Shown here: piece by piece, positions 8,482 through 17,342 of the stretch
How positions within the stretch are numbered: the first letter of the stretch is position 1
How the letters are laid out: each line of letters begins with the position of its first letter
Source: Bacillus thuringiensis
Lineage (GTDB): Bacteria; Bacillota; Bacilli; Bacillales; Bacillaceae_G
Length of the DNA stretch: 64,000 nucleotides
Direction of reading: 5' to 3'
Assembly (NCBI RefSeq): GCF_014932895.1
Contig: NZ_JACYOF010000003.1
Location: 124,261-188,260, forward strand
Program-made: the position numbers and the translations under genes
Notes under the pieces: model-generated
What the model saw: the letters and a program-made list of their open reading frames with translations, nothing else
What the model was told of the DNA's origin: nothing
The model's database searches: none

Positions 8482-9538
8482 ACCATCCATTAATAACTGC
8501 CTCTGCTTCTTTACTCTGTATTTGATACGCATGCGTACTATTATTAGAACCAATAAACCAAATTGAAAAACCTTTAAAATAAGGTTTCGGTTCTAATACA
8601 TCTCGGTAAGCACGCCATCCGTTTAGTTGTACATCTTTTGAAAACACAGTTGAAACATCTGGATTCCACGGATTTTGTAGCCCAAATTCGCGCGCCGGTA
8701 CGTTAAATCCACCAAAGTAAACTGGTTTCCCTGTTGCTTTATGTAATTGTTCAAGTTGCTGAATCACATTTTGTCCACGATTATATACTGTCGTCGCAAA
8801 TAAACTTTGCTTTACTTCTTCATATGTTGGATTTCTTTTTCCTGAAACTTCAAACCAACTATCGATACTAACAATATCTACCTTTTTTAAATATGGACGA
8901 TTTATTTTCTCTACAAACTTCGCTTCATAAGAAGGATCCCAACTTGCCGTTAACCACCAGTTCATCTGATACAAAACATTTCCTTTATACTGCTGACGGA
9001 CAAAATCAATCGTATCGCTCCAATATCCTTCTGCATATTCCATATTCACGAAATTAGAAGCAATCTTTATTCCGTACACATTGTATTTACTTGTAATAGA
9101 ATTAAAAATTTCTTGTAAAATAACCGTCTTCCAATTCCAGAAGAAATCATTAATGTTACTTGGATTCCATTCTGTTTCTCCAACATTCCCCTGCTGAATA
9201 TACGGGAACGGTTCTACTAGAACTTGAATATTACGCTTTAATAATTCTTGAATTAAAATAATAGCTTGTTGCTTTTGTGCCTGATTAATTACCATGTTAG
9301 TAGAAGTGACATTCGGTATATCTACTTGAATCGGTACATTTACTGTATTTAAATTTAAGCGCTCCACATCCGCTAACACTTTTGCTACATTTCCAACTTC
9401 CCATACCGTTACGTTTCCTGATTTTATTTTTCCAGATTGAACAGTATTTACATCTGCCTGTACACTTCCTTGAAAACAAAAAGAAAACAACATGATAAAC
9501 ACTCCTAAAAAACTTATTAAACTCTTATTTTCCTTCAC
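8465..9538 (-). CDS. Secreted TIM-barrel glycoside hydrolase, GH113-like
   Basis: The best start is GTG at 9538, behind AGGGGGAAAGTT; it gives a clean signal peptide (KENKSLISFLGVFIMLFSF ending SVQA). An ATG 105 bp upstream has poor spacing and would spoil this. The mature 330 residues look like a TIM-barrel glycosidase of the GH113 type: VERLNLNTVNVPIQVDI, VLVEPFPYI with a candidate acid/base Glu, EWNPSNINDFFWNW, and VDIVSIDSWFE. Beta-mannanase is the known activity of GH113, but substrate is not assigned here. The last codons (KVKL and TAA) lie inside the bcr1-like repeat. Confidence 0.65.
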   Translation of the reverse strand: MKENKSLISFLGVFIMLFSFCFQGSVQADVNTVQSGKIKSGNVTVWEVGNVAKVLADVERLNLNTVNVPIQVDIPNVTSTNMVINQAQKQQAIILIQELLKRNIQVLVEPFPYIQQGNVGETEWNPSNINDFFWNWKTVILQEIFNSITSKYNVYGIKIASNFVNMEYAEGYWSDTIDFVRQQYKGNVLYQMNWWLTASWDPSYEAKFVEKINRPYLKKVDIVSIDSWFEVSGKRNPTYEEVKQSLFATTVYNRGQNVIQQLEQLHKATGKPVYFGGFNVPAREFGLQNPWNPDVSTVFSKDVQLNGWRAYRDVLEPKPYFKGFSIWFIGSNNSTHAYQIQSKEAEAVINGWYKVKL

Positions 9539-9683
9539 AACTTTCCCCCTATAACTTTTGGCTTTCTTGATTATTTTATACAACGTTTCACATATATTCC
9601 AGAAAAAATAAATAAGATGTTCATTAATAAAAGTGTTATTCATTACTTATTCACACTAACCTCCTAGAAATAGTAAGGTAAAT

Positions 9684-9719
9684 AAAAAAGAGACCCTTAC
9701 ATATAGTAAGAGTCTCTTC
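9684..9719 (-). terminator. Terminator after the penicillin-acylase-family gene
   Basis: AGAGACTCTTAC pairs with GTAAGGGTCTCT across a 6-nt loop and is followed by TTTTTTA on the minus strand. Confidence 0.75.
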
Positions 9720-9724
9720 TAACA

Positions 9725-12115
9725 TTATCGTGGCTGTAACGTTAATACTTTTCCTTCTATTCCCGCGGTATTCAGCGTAGTCGTATGATACGTTCCATTT
9801 ACCCAATCATCTATTTGATCATGATACCACTCGCTTCTAAAATGTCCCGACTGCCCTGGTCCCACTATATGATAACCATTTGACATATCTTTCGTATCAA
9901 TAACGAATCGCCAAGAAGCCCCATGATATACAATACCGTTATCGTTATAACTCGCCGCTTGAACCGTAGCTTGACTTCCTCCAATCGGAACTGGTTTTTC
10001 ACGATTAAATGCGAGTAATGCTAATATGCTAGATGATCTCGAAACTGGATGTGTAAAAGCAAGTTGATGATAATCGCCCCACTTCCACTCCGCTACATTC
10101 GATCCATACTCCTTCTGTAATTTCTTCATTACATTTGCGTACGATGTATGCACAACTTCTGTGAAGCCTCCGTACTTCGTAAACCACGCACTATTTTCAC
10201 CGTTTACTTGCTTACGGATCAATTCATCGACAACTTGTTGCTTCCCTTCAAATAGTTCCATTACATCTTGCGGTATTTCTTTTGAAAATAACGTATTAGA
10301 AACCTCTTTCATTAACAAGTGAAAAATTAAGGGTGCCGCTTCATCTTTACTATCGTAAAAATTCCACTTTGTTAATTCTTTGACGCCTTCTTTCTCTACT
10401 TCAGATAAAACTATTTTATTTAACTCCTTTAAAAATATAGGAGTAAACTCTTTCCCGTATAAATTCTTTTGATCCATCTGTAAATTTTCTAAATCTTTCA
10501 CCGTATACTTTTCCTTCTCTTGCAAAAACTCTTGAATACGCATTTGCCTATATGGCTGCGCCCACGTATTACTAATATGATACGGATAATCATCATTCAC
10601 AATTTTATTATTTGCAGTTGAAATAAACCCTTGTGTCGGATTTATTACTTTTGGTAGCTGATCAAATGGAATATACCCTTTCCATTCATATTCATCTGTC
10701 CATCCTGGAACTGGTAAACTACCATCGCCTTTTTTACGTATCGGTATATTTCCATTCGCTTTATAAGCAATAGTGCCATCATTTGATGCAAACACAAAGT
10801 TCTGCGTCGGTGTACGAAAATCTTGAAGAGCAGTTTCAAACTCATTCCAGTCCTTTGCTTTATTCATATTTAATACAGCCTTTAATTCAGCTGAAGGCTC
10901 CAAAGCAGTCCATTTCAAAGCAAATACTGTTTTCGTTTTTTTCTCCCCCTTATCCGCAAACTCCGAAATGACTGGCCCATGCCTCGTAATTGTAACGTTA
11001 TAAGGAATTGTTTTCCCATCCTTTACTTTAATAGATTCATCAACAACTGTAGCCTTTTCCCATTTATCGTTATACAAAAATTCATTTTCATTGTTAGGAT
11101 TTCTCTTTTCAATATATAAATCTTGTACATCAGGACCTGTATTCGTAACACCCCATGCTATTTTGTCATTGTGTCCTAATATAACACCTGGCACTCCAGC
11201 GAAAATAACGCCACTTACATTTAAATCTTTCATTTCGAGTCTCGTTTGATACCAAATGGATGGTGTCGCAAGAGATAAATGAGGATCATCCGCTAAAATC
11301 GGCTTACCAGACACACTCTTCGCACCACTTACAACCCAGTTATTACTCCCATTAAACTCTGGCGGAATAACCGTCTTTGAAAAACTTTGCGCTACATTCA
11401 CATTTGTATTTTTTAGTTCAGCTAGTAATCTAGGTGCATCTTTCGGATATGTAGGAAATAGCTCATTTGCTTGCTCTTCTGGAAGATTTTTCAGCGCCCA
11501 ATATCGAAACGCTTGTCCGTGCCAATGTCCGCCTAAATCAAACGCCATATACTTTCCAATTGTTAAAGAATCAACTATTGACCATTCAGCAGGTTCATAA
11601 CCTAATAGAGTAAACTCAACCGGTAATTTTCTTTCCTCTTTCGCTTCACGTATAAAAGCATTCACCCCATCAGCAAATGACTGCAATGCGTATTTTGCTT
11701 CCCCATCATATTGACTTACAGATGCTTCCGCTGCTCGCCGTAAACCAAGCGTTCGAAACAACTTGTCTCTATCAACAGCTACTTTCCCAACAACTTCACT
11801 TAACATTCCAGAAGCTTGCCTTCTACTTAAATCCATTTGAAACAAACGATCTTGCGCTTGTACATACCCTTGTGAAAAATATAAATCATGTGCATTTTCC
11901 GCTTTAATATGCGGTACACCTTTACTATCTCGTTTCACTGTAACAGCATGTTGTAAATCCTCTAGCTTTATCGTTCCATCTATCTTTGGCATAGATCTCA
12001 GTGTATATACGTTCAAAAAAATTGCAATGCAAAGAACCAACAATAGTACGATACTACTAGACCAAATAAAAATTCTCTTTCCCTTGCTTCGTTTTTTCTT
12101 TATGACGACTTCCAT
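9725..12115 (-). CDS. Penicillin acylase family N-terminal-nucleophile amidohydrolase
   Basis: A 796-residue precursor. A basic N-terminus and one hydrophobic segment (about 15-37) anchor or export it. The alpha-chain motif QGYVQAQDRLFQMDLSRR is at 82-99. The autoprocessing and catalytic serine is Ser257 in NGSNNWVVSG, preceded by a linker, so alpha and beta chains would separate there. Beta-chain motifs ADDPHL and GVPGVILGHND follow. The family cleaves amide bonds of beta-lactams, acyl-homoserine lactones or related amides; the physiological substrate here is unknown. Start follows GAGGAGGGAGGGGTTAT. Confidence 0.9.
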   Translation of the reverse strand: MEVVIKKKRSKGKRIFIWSSSIVLLLVLCIAIFLNVYTLRSMPKIDGTIKLEDLQHAVTVKRDSKGVPHIKAENAHDLYFSQGYVQAQDRLFQMDLSRRQASGMLSEVVGKVAVDRDKLFRTLGLRRAAEASVSQYDGEAKYALQSFADGVNAFIREAKEERKLPVEFTLLGYEPAEWSIVDSLTIGKYMAFDLGGHWHGQAFRYWALKNLPEEQANELFPTYPKDAPRLLAELKNTNVNVAQSFSKTVIPPEFNGSNNWVVSGAKSVSGKPILADDPHLSLATPSIWYQTRLEMKDLNVSGVIFAGVPGVILGHNDKIAWGVTNTGPDVQDLYIEKRNPNNENEFLYNDKWEKATVVDESIKVKDGKTIPYNVTITRHGPVISEFADKGEKKTKTVFALKWTALEPSAELKAVLNMNKAKDWNEFETALQDFRTPTQNFVFASNDGTIAYKANGNIPIRKKGDGSLPVPGWTDEYEWKGYIPFDQLPKVINPTQGFISTANNKIVNDDYPYHISNTWAQPYRQMRIQEFLQEKEKYTVKDLENLQMDQKNLYGKEFTPIFLKELNKIVLSEVEKEGVKELTKWNFYDSKDEAAPLIFHLLMKEVSNTLFSKEIPQDVMELFEGKQQVVDELIRKQVNGENSAWFTKYGGFTEVVHTSYANVMKKLQKEYGSNVAEWKWGDYHQLAFTHPVSRSSSILALLAFNREKPVPIGGSQATVQAASYNDNGIVYHGASWRFVIDTKDMSNGYHIVGPGQSGHFRSEWYHDQIDDWVNGTYHTTTLNTAGIEGKVLTLQPR

Positions 12116-12194
12116 ATAACCCCTCCCTCCTCAAACTATTCGCTTTTATTGTGAGAGAACCTTTTAGAAAAGAAAAAATCCCTACGTCCTTATG

Positions 12195-12962
12195 CTATGG
12201 ATCATACAAGCTGAATACCTCTCTCTTACGCACTACTTCCTTTCCTTTACTGAAGTTTACTCGTCCTTTCTTACACCAATTCCTCAAAATCCCCTTCACA
12301 TACGCAAACGTTCGCTTATTATTTTCAAACGCAATTTTAAGTGCCTCTAGTACTGTCTCTCCTGAAACTCTTTTCATCCACTCCTTTAATTCCTTCACGA
12401 TATATGGAGATAGACTACTAATATTTTGTTCATAAAACTTGTAAACTTCACTATGGGAAGTAGTCTCTTCTACCGTTTCTACCCCTTTCACATCCTCCTT
12501 CTCTTCAATAACTACTTGTGAACTACTATTCTCCTCTTCTTTTGGCATACCAAAATGCTGTAGTAATAATGGAATCTTGCATTCTTCTTCTAGACATTTA
12601 CGTAAAAACATATGTATGAACTCTTTATTTTTCACAGTCTTTAATTCACGTAGCACGCATTTTTCTACATTCGTATTTAAAATAGGGTTATAATGTAGCC
12701 AATTTATTATGTATAACTCTTTCGTTTCCATATCATATAAAATCTTCCCGTATTCAACAAAGCGGTTCAACAACCTTTCAACAGTTTCCATACTGTAACC
12801 TGTTTCAAGTTCTGCCAAACGCTCTGGTAATATGTAAATACCACATTGCTTCGTTTTCGTACCAGTTAACAAATATATGTAAAAATAACGCTCTTCTGGC
12901 GTTAAATCTAATATGAATTCATCTTGCCAAAAGTTCACCTGCACATTACGGTACACCGCCAT
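12195..12962 (-). CDS. DnaD-domain protein, replication-initiation type
   Basis: A 255-residue protein with an N-terminal winged-helix-like half (FWQDEFILDLTPEERYFYIY, LLNRFVEYGKILYD), an acidic linker (about 140-165), and a C-terminal DnaD_2-like domain: VYKFYEQNI, LSPYIVKELKEWM, then ALKIAFENNKRTFAYVKGIL and RNW. DnaD-type proteins remodel DNA and help load helicase at origins; short forms are common in phages and phage remnants. The start follows GTGGAGGGAAATAG. Tandem 11-bp repeats and T-rich DNA lie directly upstream. Confidence 0.8.
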   Translation of the reverse strand: MAVYRNVQVNFWQDEFILDLTPEERYFYIYLLTGTKTKQCGIYILPERLAELETGYSMETVERLLNRFVEYGKILYDMETKELYIINWLHYNPILNTNVEKCVLRELKTVKNKEFIHMFLRKCLEEECKIPLLLQHFGMPKEEENSSSQVVIEEKEDVKGVETVEETTSHSEVYKFYEQNISSLSPYIVKELKEWMKRVSGETVLEALKIAFENNKRTFAYVKGILRNWCKKGRVNFSKGKEVVRKREVFSLYDP

Positions 12963-13057
12963 CTATTTCCCTCCACTCTTTGTTAGCAAATAGGAAAATT
13001 CCAATCCTTCAATATAAATATAGGAATGAGGTAATGGTTTTGGCATTTGAATTCCAA

Positions 13058-13138
13058 TTTTTTTTACTACTACGACGACGGTTTTATTTTTTCGCGCTTT
13101 TTTGTTCTTGTAGTTGTTTTTGTTTTGTTTTTTCTTAG
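13058..13138. other. Strand-biased T-rich stretch beside the DnaD gene
   Basis: About 80 bp with strong T bias on the plus strand, including TACTACTACGACGACGG, a run of trinucleotides, and long T tracts. It lies between the DnaD-type gene start and the 11-bp tandem repeats. Such DNA melts readily, but a role as an unwinding element is only a guess. Confidence 0.3.
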
Positions 13139-13154
13139 TGATTTATTACTTGGT

Positions 13155-13198
13155 AGGTGCTTATGAGGGACTTAGAAGGGGCTTAGAAGGGGCTTAGA
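13155..13198. repeat. Four contiguous 11-bp repeats (iteron-like)
   Basis: AGGTGCTTATG, AGGGACTTAGA, AGGGGCTTAGA and AGGGGCTTAGA follow one another without gaps, the last two identical. An 11-bp period equals about one helical turn, as seen in iterons and other cooperative protein-binding arrays. Confidence 0.6.
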
Positions 13199-13447
13199 TG
13201 GTGTTATTATTCCCATCTAATAATTCTATATTAGATAGAAATGTAATCTCCTATTCGATTTTTAATTACATATGTCTCCAACAATCTTCATACATTGCAG
13301 TCAACCATTATTATTTACCTGCTCATTTTATCCGAAAGTCAAAAGCACTTATTGCCTTCGTAGACAATTCAGTGCTTTAAAATTGGAAGTTTATAGATAA
13401 CAGTGTCTATAATTGACATAGTCGATTGAAATACAATTCTAGTACAT

Positions 13448-14029
13448 TTATTTGAGTAACGATAATAAGATAGATACCGAATTATCTACAACTGAACGTT
13501 CTGGACGAGATTTCATTAACACTGTTAATCCAATTAATGAAGTGACTAGCGTTTGTGCTAATGCTTTAGCATTCACATCACTTTGCAGTTCTCCAGACTG
13601 AATACCTTTGACGATTAATTCTTGAAATATAACTGAAAGATACATTTGATGTTCTCTAGTCAACACTTCAAATTTTTCATTATGAGGAGCAAGCTCCACC
13701 ATCGTATTAATACAAAAACAGCCTTTATTTGATTCTTTTTTATATTCCTCTTCCACCATATTTTCAAAAAATGTACGAATGGCCTCTTTTACAGATTGTT
13801 CTTTTTGAAGTTTTGTTCGAATACTAGTCGCGTGTAAATTCGTGTATCTCCGTAATGCAGCTTCAAACAAACCCTCTTTATCACCAAAGGCTGAATATAA
13901 ACTCGGTTTTTGTATTCCCATTTTAGCAGTTAGATCACTTAATGAAGTAGTAGCGTATCCTTTTTCCCAAAAAAGTTGCATAGCAGCATCCAAAGCTTTT
14001 TCTTCATCAAATTCGCGTAATCGAGCCAT
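13448..14029 (-). CDS. TetR/AcrR family repressor
   Basis: A 193-residue protein. The N-terminal HTH is canonical: ALDAAMQLFWEKGYATTSLS, DLTAKMGIQKPSLYSAFGDK. The C-terminal ligand domain carries NKGCFCINTMVELAPHN, typical of the TetR subgroup that often senses quinones or electrophiles through cysteines (Cys at GCFC). It is divergent from an MFS exporter gene, and two related palindromes lie between them, so it very probably represses both. RBS AGAGGAGAGGTTAA precedes ATG. Confidence 0.9.
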   Translation of the reverse strand: MARLREFDEEKALDAAMQLFWEKGYATTSLSDLTAKMGIQKPSLYSAFGDKEGLFEAALRRYTNLHATSIRTKLQKEQSVKEAIRTFFENMVEEEYKKESNKGCFCINTMVELAPHNEKFEVLTREHQMYLSVIFQELIVKGIQSGELQSDVNAKALAQTLVTSLIGLTVLMKSRPERSVVDNSVSILLSLLK

Positions 14030-14079
14030 TTAACCTCTCCTCTTTCTTCAACTGTTTTTTTAATTATAAATCACCATTT

Positions 14080-14098
14080 TATGTACCGATCAGTATAT
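14080..14098. promoter_or_regulatory. Probable second TetR operator (degenerate)
   Basis: TATGTACCGATCAGTATAT resembles the strong palindrome at 14201 with several mismatches and lies 50 bp before the tetR start, where it could serve autorepression. Confidence 0.5.
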
Positions 14099-14160
14099 TA
14101 TATATCGTATTAAATTATAAATAACATGTCAAAAGAAACTGAAATCATTTTACAATTTGC

Positions 14161-14190
14161 TTGACATATTAACTTCTCCCTGATTATATT
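14161..14190 (+). promoter_or_regulatory. Promoter of the MFS exporter gene
   Basis: TTGACA (14161-14166) and TATATT (14185-14190) with an 18-bp spacer. The expected start of transcription falls just before the operator palindrome. Confidence 0.6.
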
Positions 14191-14200
14191 TTACTTACGA

Positions 14201-14226
14201 AATAACATACCGTTCGGTATGTTATT
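14201..14226. promoter_or_regulatory. TetR operator palindrome
   Basis: AATAACATACCG and CGGTATGTTATT are perfect inverted arms separated by TT. The site lies just downstream of the -10 box and upstream of the RBS, an ideal place for a repressor to block the exporter gene. Confidence 0.8.
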
Positions 14227-14253
14227 TTCAAAAATACAAAAGGAGATGATGTT

Positions 14254-15501
14254 ATGAATGCTAAAGGAAAAATGACAACTGCTCTTACTCAGAATAATGA
14301 TCAGTTCCAATCACCTATCAATACAATCATGTCCCGCTATATAACTCTATTATTTTCAATAGCTTGCGGGATGGCTGTAGCGAATATATACTTTGCTCAT
14401 CCTCTACTTGATTCTTTATCAAATGAGTTTAAAATCAACCATTCAACTATCGGTGTCGTTATTACGATTACTCAAGTTTGTTATGCACTCGGATTACTTT
14501 TATTAGTTCCACTTGGTGATTTGTTAAACACTAAGAGACTCATTATTGTTCAAATGCTTTTATCCGTTATCGCTTTAATTGTGGTCGGAGTCGCTCTTTC
14601 AAGTACCATACTTTTTATAGGTATGGCCTTTGTCGGAATTCTTGCGACTGTTACACAGACACTCGTCGCATATGCATCCATTTTATCTAACCCAACAGAA
14701 CGTGGGCGAATTGTAGGTTTCGTTACGAGTGGTGTCGTAATAGGAATTCTCCTTGCACGTACATTTGCCGGAACATTAACAGATCTAGCTGGATGGCGTT
14801 CCGTTTATCTTACCTCTGCTGTACTTATGCTCTTCGTAATTGGTTTGTTATATCGTAATTTACCTAATCTTGAACATAAAAAAACAGCTATGACCTACCG
14901 TAATTTATTACGTTCCGTTTTCTTATTATTTGTAGAAGAAAGGATCTTACGTATTCGTGGAATATTAGCATTGCTCATTTTTACTTCCTTCAGTATTTTA
15001 TGGACTTTATTAGTTTTACCTCTAAGTTCTGCACCATATAATCTATCACATACTGCTATCGGAGCATTTGGTCTTGCTGGAGTTGCTGGTGCATTAGCTG
15101 CCACTAAGGCCGGGAAACTCGCTGATCGCGGATTAGGAGAACGAACTACTGGCATAGCTTTAACTTTATTATTACTTTCATGGTTCCTAATTAAATCTAT
15201 TAACCACTCTCTATTACTACTAGTTATCGGCGTTATCCTTTTAGATTTAGCTGTGCAAGCCGTACATGTCACGAACCAAAGTATACTTTTCACAGTACGC
15301 CCTGAAGCAAGAAGTCGCCTCACTGCTAGTTACATGATTTTTTATTCTATCGGTAGTGCTACCGGTGCAATTCTTTCAACAAACATTTATGCAAGCTACG
15401 GATGGAACGGAGTATGTATATTAGGTGCATCTGTTAGTGCTTGTGCCCTTTTATTTTGGGCAATGACCTTACGGCAATCATCACAAATAAAAGAAGAATA
15501 A
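14254..15501 (+). CDS. MFS transporter, probable drug exporter under TetR control
   Basis: A 415-residue membrane protein with about 12 hydrophobic helices. Loop motif GDLLNTKRLI follows helix 2, as in the MFS A-motif, and NPTERGRIVGFVTSGVVIGI is typical of the DHA1 branch. The start ATG is preceded by AAGGAGATGATGTT. Its divergent TetR neighbour and the operator overlapping its promoter suggest an inducible efflux pump. Substrate unknown. Confidence 0.85.
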   Translation: MNAKGKMTTALTQNNDQFQSPINTIMSRYITLLFSIACGMAVANIYFAHPLLDSLSNEFKINHSTIGVVITITQVCYALGLLLLVPLGDLLNTKRLIIVQMLLSVIALIVVGVALSSTILFIGMAFVGILATVTQTLVAYASILSNPTERGRIVGFVTSGVVIGILLARTFAGTLTDLAGWRSVYLTSAVLMLFVIGLLYRNLPNLEHKKTAMTYRNLLRSVFLLFVEERILRIRGILALLIFTSFSILWTLLVLPLSSAPYNLSHTAIGAFGLAGVAGALAATKAGKLADRGLGERTTGIALTLLLLSWFLIKSINHSLLLLVIGVILLDLAVQAVHVTNQSILFTVRPEARSRLTASYMIFYSIGSATGAILSTNIYASYGWNGVCILGASVSACALLFWAMTLRQSSQIKEE

Positions 15502-15572
15502 TTCATTTGTGCATTTTTTAAAAAGTATTTTTCTACAAGACTATAAAATAGTATTTACTTTTTAAAATAAAC

Positions 15573-15603
15573 CAACGGCATTTTCATATTAAAAATGCCG
15601 TTG
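15573..15603. terminator. Bidirectional terminator between convergent genes
   Basis: CAACGGCATTTT and AAAAATGCCGTTG form a 12-bp stem between the MFS gene and a convergent lipoprotein gene. Confidence 0.75.
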
Positions 15604-15672
15604 ATTCCAAATTTTTATGTATGTGATTCACCATTTCATGATAATAGATCATATTCTAGCGAAATACATCTA

Positions 15673-16131
15673 TTACAAGTTCCCTTTAACTTTTCCGACA
15701 ATCTCATTTATCGTATTTCGATCTAGCTTATCACTAATTTCGTATGGCTTACGATCTCCTACTAATTGCACGCCTACAATGTCATTACGATCCTTACCGT
15801 ATTGCACTTCAATAATAGATCCGCGCTCTAGTTGTTTCCAAGTAAGACTTGCTTCTCCTTTATTATCTAAAGTAATACAATCCTCAATGTTTTCATCGAT
15901 TCCAATTAACATGTTATCATCAATATAACCAACCTCATATTGTTGACGTTCTTTCGCTCTGCCGCTTACTAATATACCCGTGCTACCATATGAGTAATCC
16001 ATATAGTCTTTTTGCTCCGTTTGTACCGCTTTTGGCTTTTGTGTCTCAGTTTTTTCAGCAGTCCCACAACCAGTAATAAGACCCATTGGCATAACTGCGG
16101 TTAATACTACTCTAGTAAATTTCTTTATCAT
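15673..16131 (-). CDS. Uncharacterised lipoprotein
   Basis: A 152-residue protein with a lipoprotein signal peptide: positively charged start, hydrophobic stretch, lipobox LITGC at about residues 18-22. The mature part has a short polar linker and then a small beta-rich domain (YGSTGILVSGRAK, GSIIEVQYGKDRNDIVG), possibly OB- or SH3-like. No family recognised. It is a single gene ending at the shared terminator at 15573. Confidence 0.7.
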   Translation of the reverse strand: MIKKFTRVVLTAVMPMGLITGCGTAEKTETQKPKAVQTEQKDYMDYSYGSTGILVSGRAKERQQYEVGYIDDNMLIGIDENIEDCITLDNKGEASLTWKQLERGSIIEVQYGKDRNDIVGVQLVGDRKPYEISDKLDRNTINEIVGKVKGNL

Positions 16132-16222
16132 TTATAGCCAACCTCACATGCTTAATTTAAAATTCTATTTATTTCCTTATTAAAGAATAACATGATAATA
16201 CGGAGAACGAACAAAATCCGCT

Positions 16223-16420
16223 ATGAATAATTTTCTACACACTGTGGCAATTTCATATGTGCCACTACACGAAAAGGCAATCGAAATAGCAAAAGAAGTA
16301 GGTATAGTAGAAGTAAAACGCGAAAAGAAGAAAAGTAGTTTTCTAAATGCTTACGAAAGTATTCAGAAAGAACTTGATAGAGGAAAGCTTGGTTTTAAAC
16401 GTAAATATGTAAGATGTTAA
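16223..16420 (+). CDS. Possible small hypothetical protein
   Basis: A 65-codon frame encoding a helical, lysine-rich peptide (AIEIAKEVGIVEVKREKKK). The only Shine-Dalgarno-like sequence, CGGAGAA, is too far from the ATG, so translation from this start is doubtful. A bidirectional terminator follows at 16437, which mildly supports a real gene or a truncated one. Confidence 0.35.
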   Translation: MNNFLHTVAISYVPLHEKAIEIAKEVGIVEVKREKKKSSFLNAYESIQKELDRGKLGFKRKYVRC

Positions 16421-16436
16421 AAAACAGCTTAGTATT

Positions 16437-16467
16437 TAGGTGTCAATCTAGGAAAGATTGACACCTA
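16437..16467. terminator. Bidirectional terminator
   Basis: TAGGTGTCAATCT and AGATTGACACCTA form a perfect 13-bp stem followed by TTTTG on the plus strand. Confidence 0.7.
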
Positions 16468-16525
16468 TTTTGTGGAAATGACTGAAAGTTGCAGAGAACA
16501 AATCATTCATTTTCCCCTGTACATC

Positions 16526-16852
16526 CTATATGTTAGAAATTTCTTCTTTCATTCTATATACCCTATCTCTCTTCTCATCATTTTTTATAAAAGCAAGCTT
16601 CCCTTCCGCAACAAAACCTTCTAATATTAAGCATACTTGTCCATATGCTTTCGGCTTATCCGTTGTGAATCTTTCATCTGGTATTTTACCAGCTCGTATT
16701 AATTGTTCGCATAGTTCCAACGCACTTATTTCTTCAGAATTAAGTAATCCCAAAATATCTTTTTGCAATGGCGATAAAGGTTCGGGTATCTCAGTTGCCT
16801 CCACCTTTTCTTTTTCTTCTTCAAATAAATCTTCAAATGAAATTTGATTCAT
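16526..16852 (-). CDS. Small hypothetical protein with winged-helix-like C-terminus
   Basis: 108 residues. The first 25 are acidic (FEDLFEEEKEKVEATE); the rest, LSPLQKDILGLLNSEEISAL to VCLILEGFVAEGKLAFIK, has the helix pattern and final wing of a small winged-helix domain. RBS AAAGGAAAAGATGTA precedes ATG. No family assigned; a DNA-binding or adaptor role is only inferred from the fold pattern. Confidence 0.6.
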   Translation of the reverse strand: MNQISFEDLFEEEKEKVEATEIPEPLSPLQKDILGLLNSEEISALELCEQLIRAGKIPDERFTTDKPKAYGQVCLILEGFVAEGKLAFIKNDEKRDRVYRMKEEISNI

Positions 16853-17320
16853 TACATCTTTTCCTTTCCAATAATGAATTTGTATAACATAAACTGAATC
16901 CTATATGTACTAGAGCTTTACAATCTAATTATTGTCATGTAGTCCTTACCTCATTACATGAATTTCATAACTTATGTACATTGTTTCAAGTAGTATGTTT
17001 CGATTATACCAAATATACGTTCTACCATCTATTGTAGGATCCATTATAACAGGACTGAAGGCAGTGGTGAACATCATCCTATTTGTTAGTTGCAAAAATC
17101 ATGTAAACAAATAAAAAAACACTATCAATTGTAGTGTTTTGGGTACTATTACATCTCCATCCACTTAAGAAACGAGCCTATATCACAAAAAATAAAACAT
17201 TTATAATTTCAATAACGATAAACAGCACAATTTAAAAAGACGACATTTGAAATGTCGTCTTTTTATAAATTTCAAAGTGAATTCTCGTTGTTAACTTGAG
17301 TCATCAAAGCCCGTTATTCC
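16853..17320. other. Non-coding stretch with two hairpins
   Basis: Contains AAAACACTA/TAGTGTTTT (17116-17140) and a very strong hairpin AAAAAGACGACATTT/AATGTCGTCTTTTT (17234-17264). The latter is placed to terminate the LPMO gene on the minus strand. No gene is seen. Confidence 0.55.
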
Positions 17321-17342
17321 TTAGTTTATATTTAGATAAAGA

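Noticed and set aside
12195-12962. Prophage at the DnaD-type gene
   Set aside because: No integrase, structural or lysis genes nearby; a single DnaD gene is not enough to call a prophage.
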